NCBI RefSeq assembly: GCF_008370345.1 | Contig: NZ_VTUU01000002.1 | Coordinates: 124,001 to 188,000, forward strand | DNA: 64,000 nucleotides | From: Marinobacter salinexigens | GTDB taxonomy: Bacteria; Pseudomonadota; Gammaproteobacteria; Pseudomonadales; Oleiphilaceae | Direction of reading: 5' to 3' | Shown here: positions 63,798-64,000 of the stretch, piece by piece | How the letters are laid out: every line of letters begins with the position of its first letter | How positions within the stretch are numbered: the stretch's first letter is position 1 | Notes under the pieces: generated by a model | Databases searched by the model: none | What the model was told of the DNA's origin: nothing | The model's input: the letters and a program-made list of their open reading frames with translations, nothing else | Program-made: the position numbers and the translations under genes

Positions 63798-64000
63798 CGC
63801 CCGACCTGTTATCAAACCCATCCGTAATGGCGTTGGAGCCTTCGCTGCCATGAAGGCGGTTTTTGCCCGTGACCTGAAAGTGGCGTTTCGTCAGAAGCAG
63901 GATCTGCTCAATCCGCTGCTGTTTTTTGTCATGGTGGTGTCGCTATTCCCCTTGGGAGTTAGCCCGGAAGTGTCATTTCTGCGAGAAGCCGGTGCAGGTA
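63787..64000 (+). CDS. ccmB: CcmB, heme exporter membrane subunit, cut off by the window edge
   Basis: ATG 63787 opens 71 codons that run off the window. AMKAVFARDLKVAFRQKQDL, then NPLLFFVMVVSLFPLGVSPE is the characteristic CcmB N-terminus and first membrane helix. It overlaps the end of ccmA by 11 bp, as is common in ccm operons. The remaining part of about 150 residues lies outside. Confidence 0.93.
   Translation, partial: MNADARPVIKPIRNGVGAFAAMKAVFARDLKVAFRQKQDLLNPLLFFVMVVSLFPLGVSPEVSFLREAGAG

Overview
The window looks like chromosomal DNA of a motile, polarly flagellated marine gammaproteobacterium, most likely Marinobacter or a near relative. This rests on the Pseudomonas-type FleQ/FleS/FleR, FlhF/FleN and FliA regulators, the lexA-sulA pair with its two conserved neighbours, a motC/motD - parC/parP - cheW - ccm order, and moderate-to-high GC. 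The genus is inferred; no rRNA or tRNA gene is present to confirm it.

Left part (1-20.1 kb): a truncated cupin gene diverges from an AraC-type regulator. Then come a TPR/peptidoglycan-binding lipoprotein, a CocE/NonD-type lipoprotein hydrolase, an amidase-signature enzyme, a pore-less voltage-sensor-like membrane protein, and the tamA-tamB outer-membrane biogenesis operon. A minus-strand set follows: amidoligase, class I glutamine amidotransferase-like protein and SIMPL protein. Next are an SOS-controlled lexA-sulA operon with two LexA boxes, two small conserved minus-strand genes, and a DUF1329 exported protein closed by a clear terminator.

Central part (20.1-40.4 kb): a flagellar supercluster. 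It holds a FliT-like small gene, fleQ (sigma-70 promoter with a FleQ-box look-alike on the -35), fleS-fleR, fliEFGHIJ, the hsbA-hsbR-hptB switch, fliK, then fliLMNOPQR-flhB. Sigma-54 promoters with correct GG-N10-GC spacing precede fleS, fliE, fliK, fliL and flhA. After flhB comes a gene-free interval with two large hairpin repeats that share a core but have different, perfectly self-complementary arms. A minus-strand upp-uraA-methyltransferase operon then interrupts the flagellar genes.

Right part (43.6-64 kb): flhA, flhF, fleN, fliA, cheY, cheZ, cheA, cheB, motC, motD, then parC-parP-cheW behind a sigma-28 promoter, and a DUF2802 gene. These are followed by an unusual isoaspartyl-methyltransferase-like/GspE-type ATPase fusion coupled to a MoxR-type AAA+ ATPase. 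Convergent to them is a second hook-length pair, a FliK-like gene and a short FlhB C-terminal homologue. The window ends in the cytochrome c maturation genes ccmA and ccmB (truncated).

Together the flagellar genes encode the transcriptional cascade (FleQ/RpoN, FleSR, FliA), the MS ring, rotor and export gate, placement and number control (FlhF/FleN), chemotaxis signalling, a second stator set and polar array positioning (ParC/ParP). Flagellin, hook, rod, fliD/fliS and flg genes are not in the window. The candidates for something undescribed are the variable-stem hairpin repeats (40.47-40.79 kb), the methyltransferase-ATPase fusion with its MoxR partner (57.98-61.37 kb) and the CheA linker repeats that resemble CheY-docking peptides.
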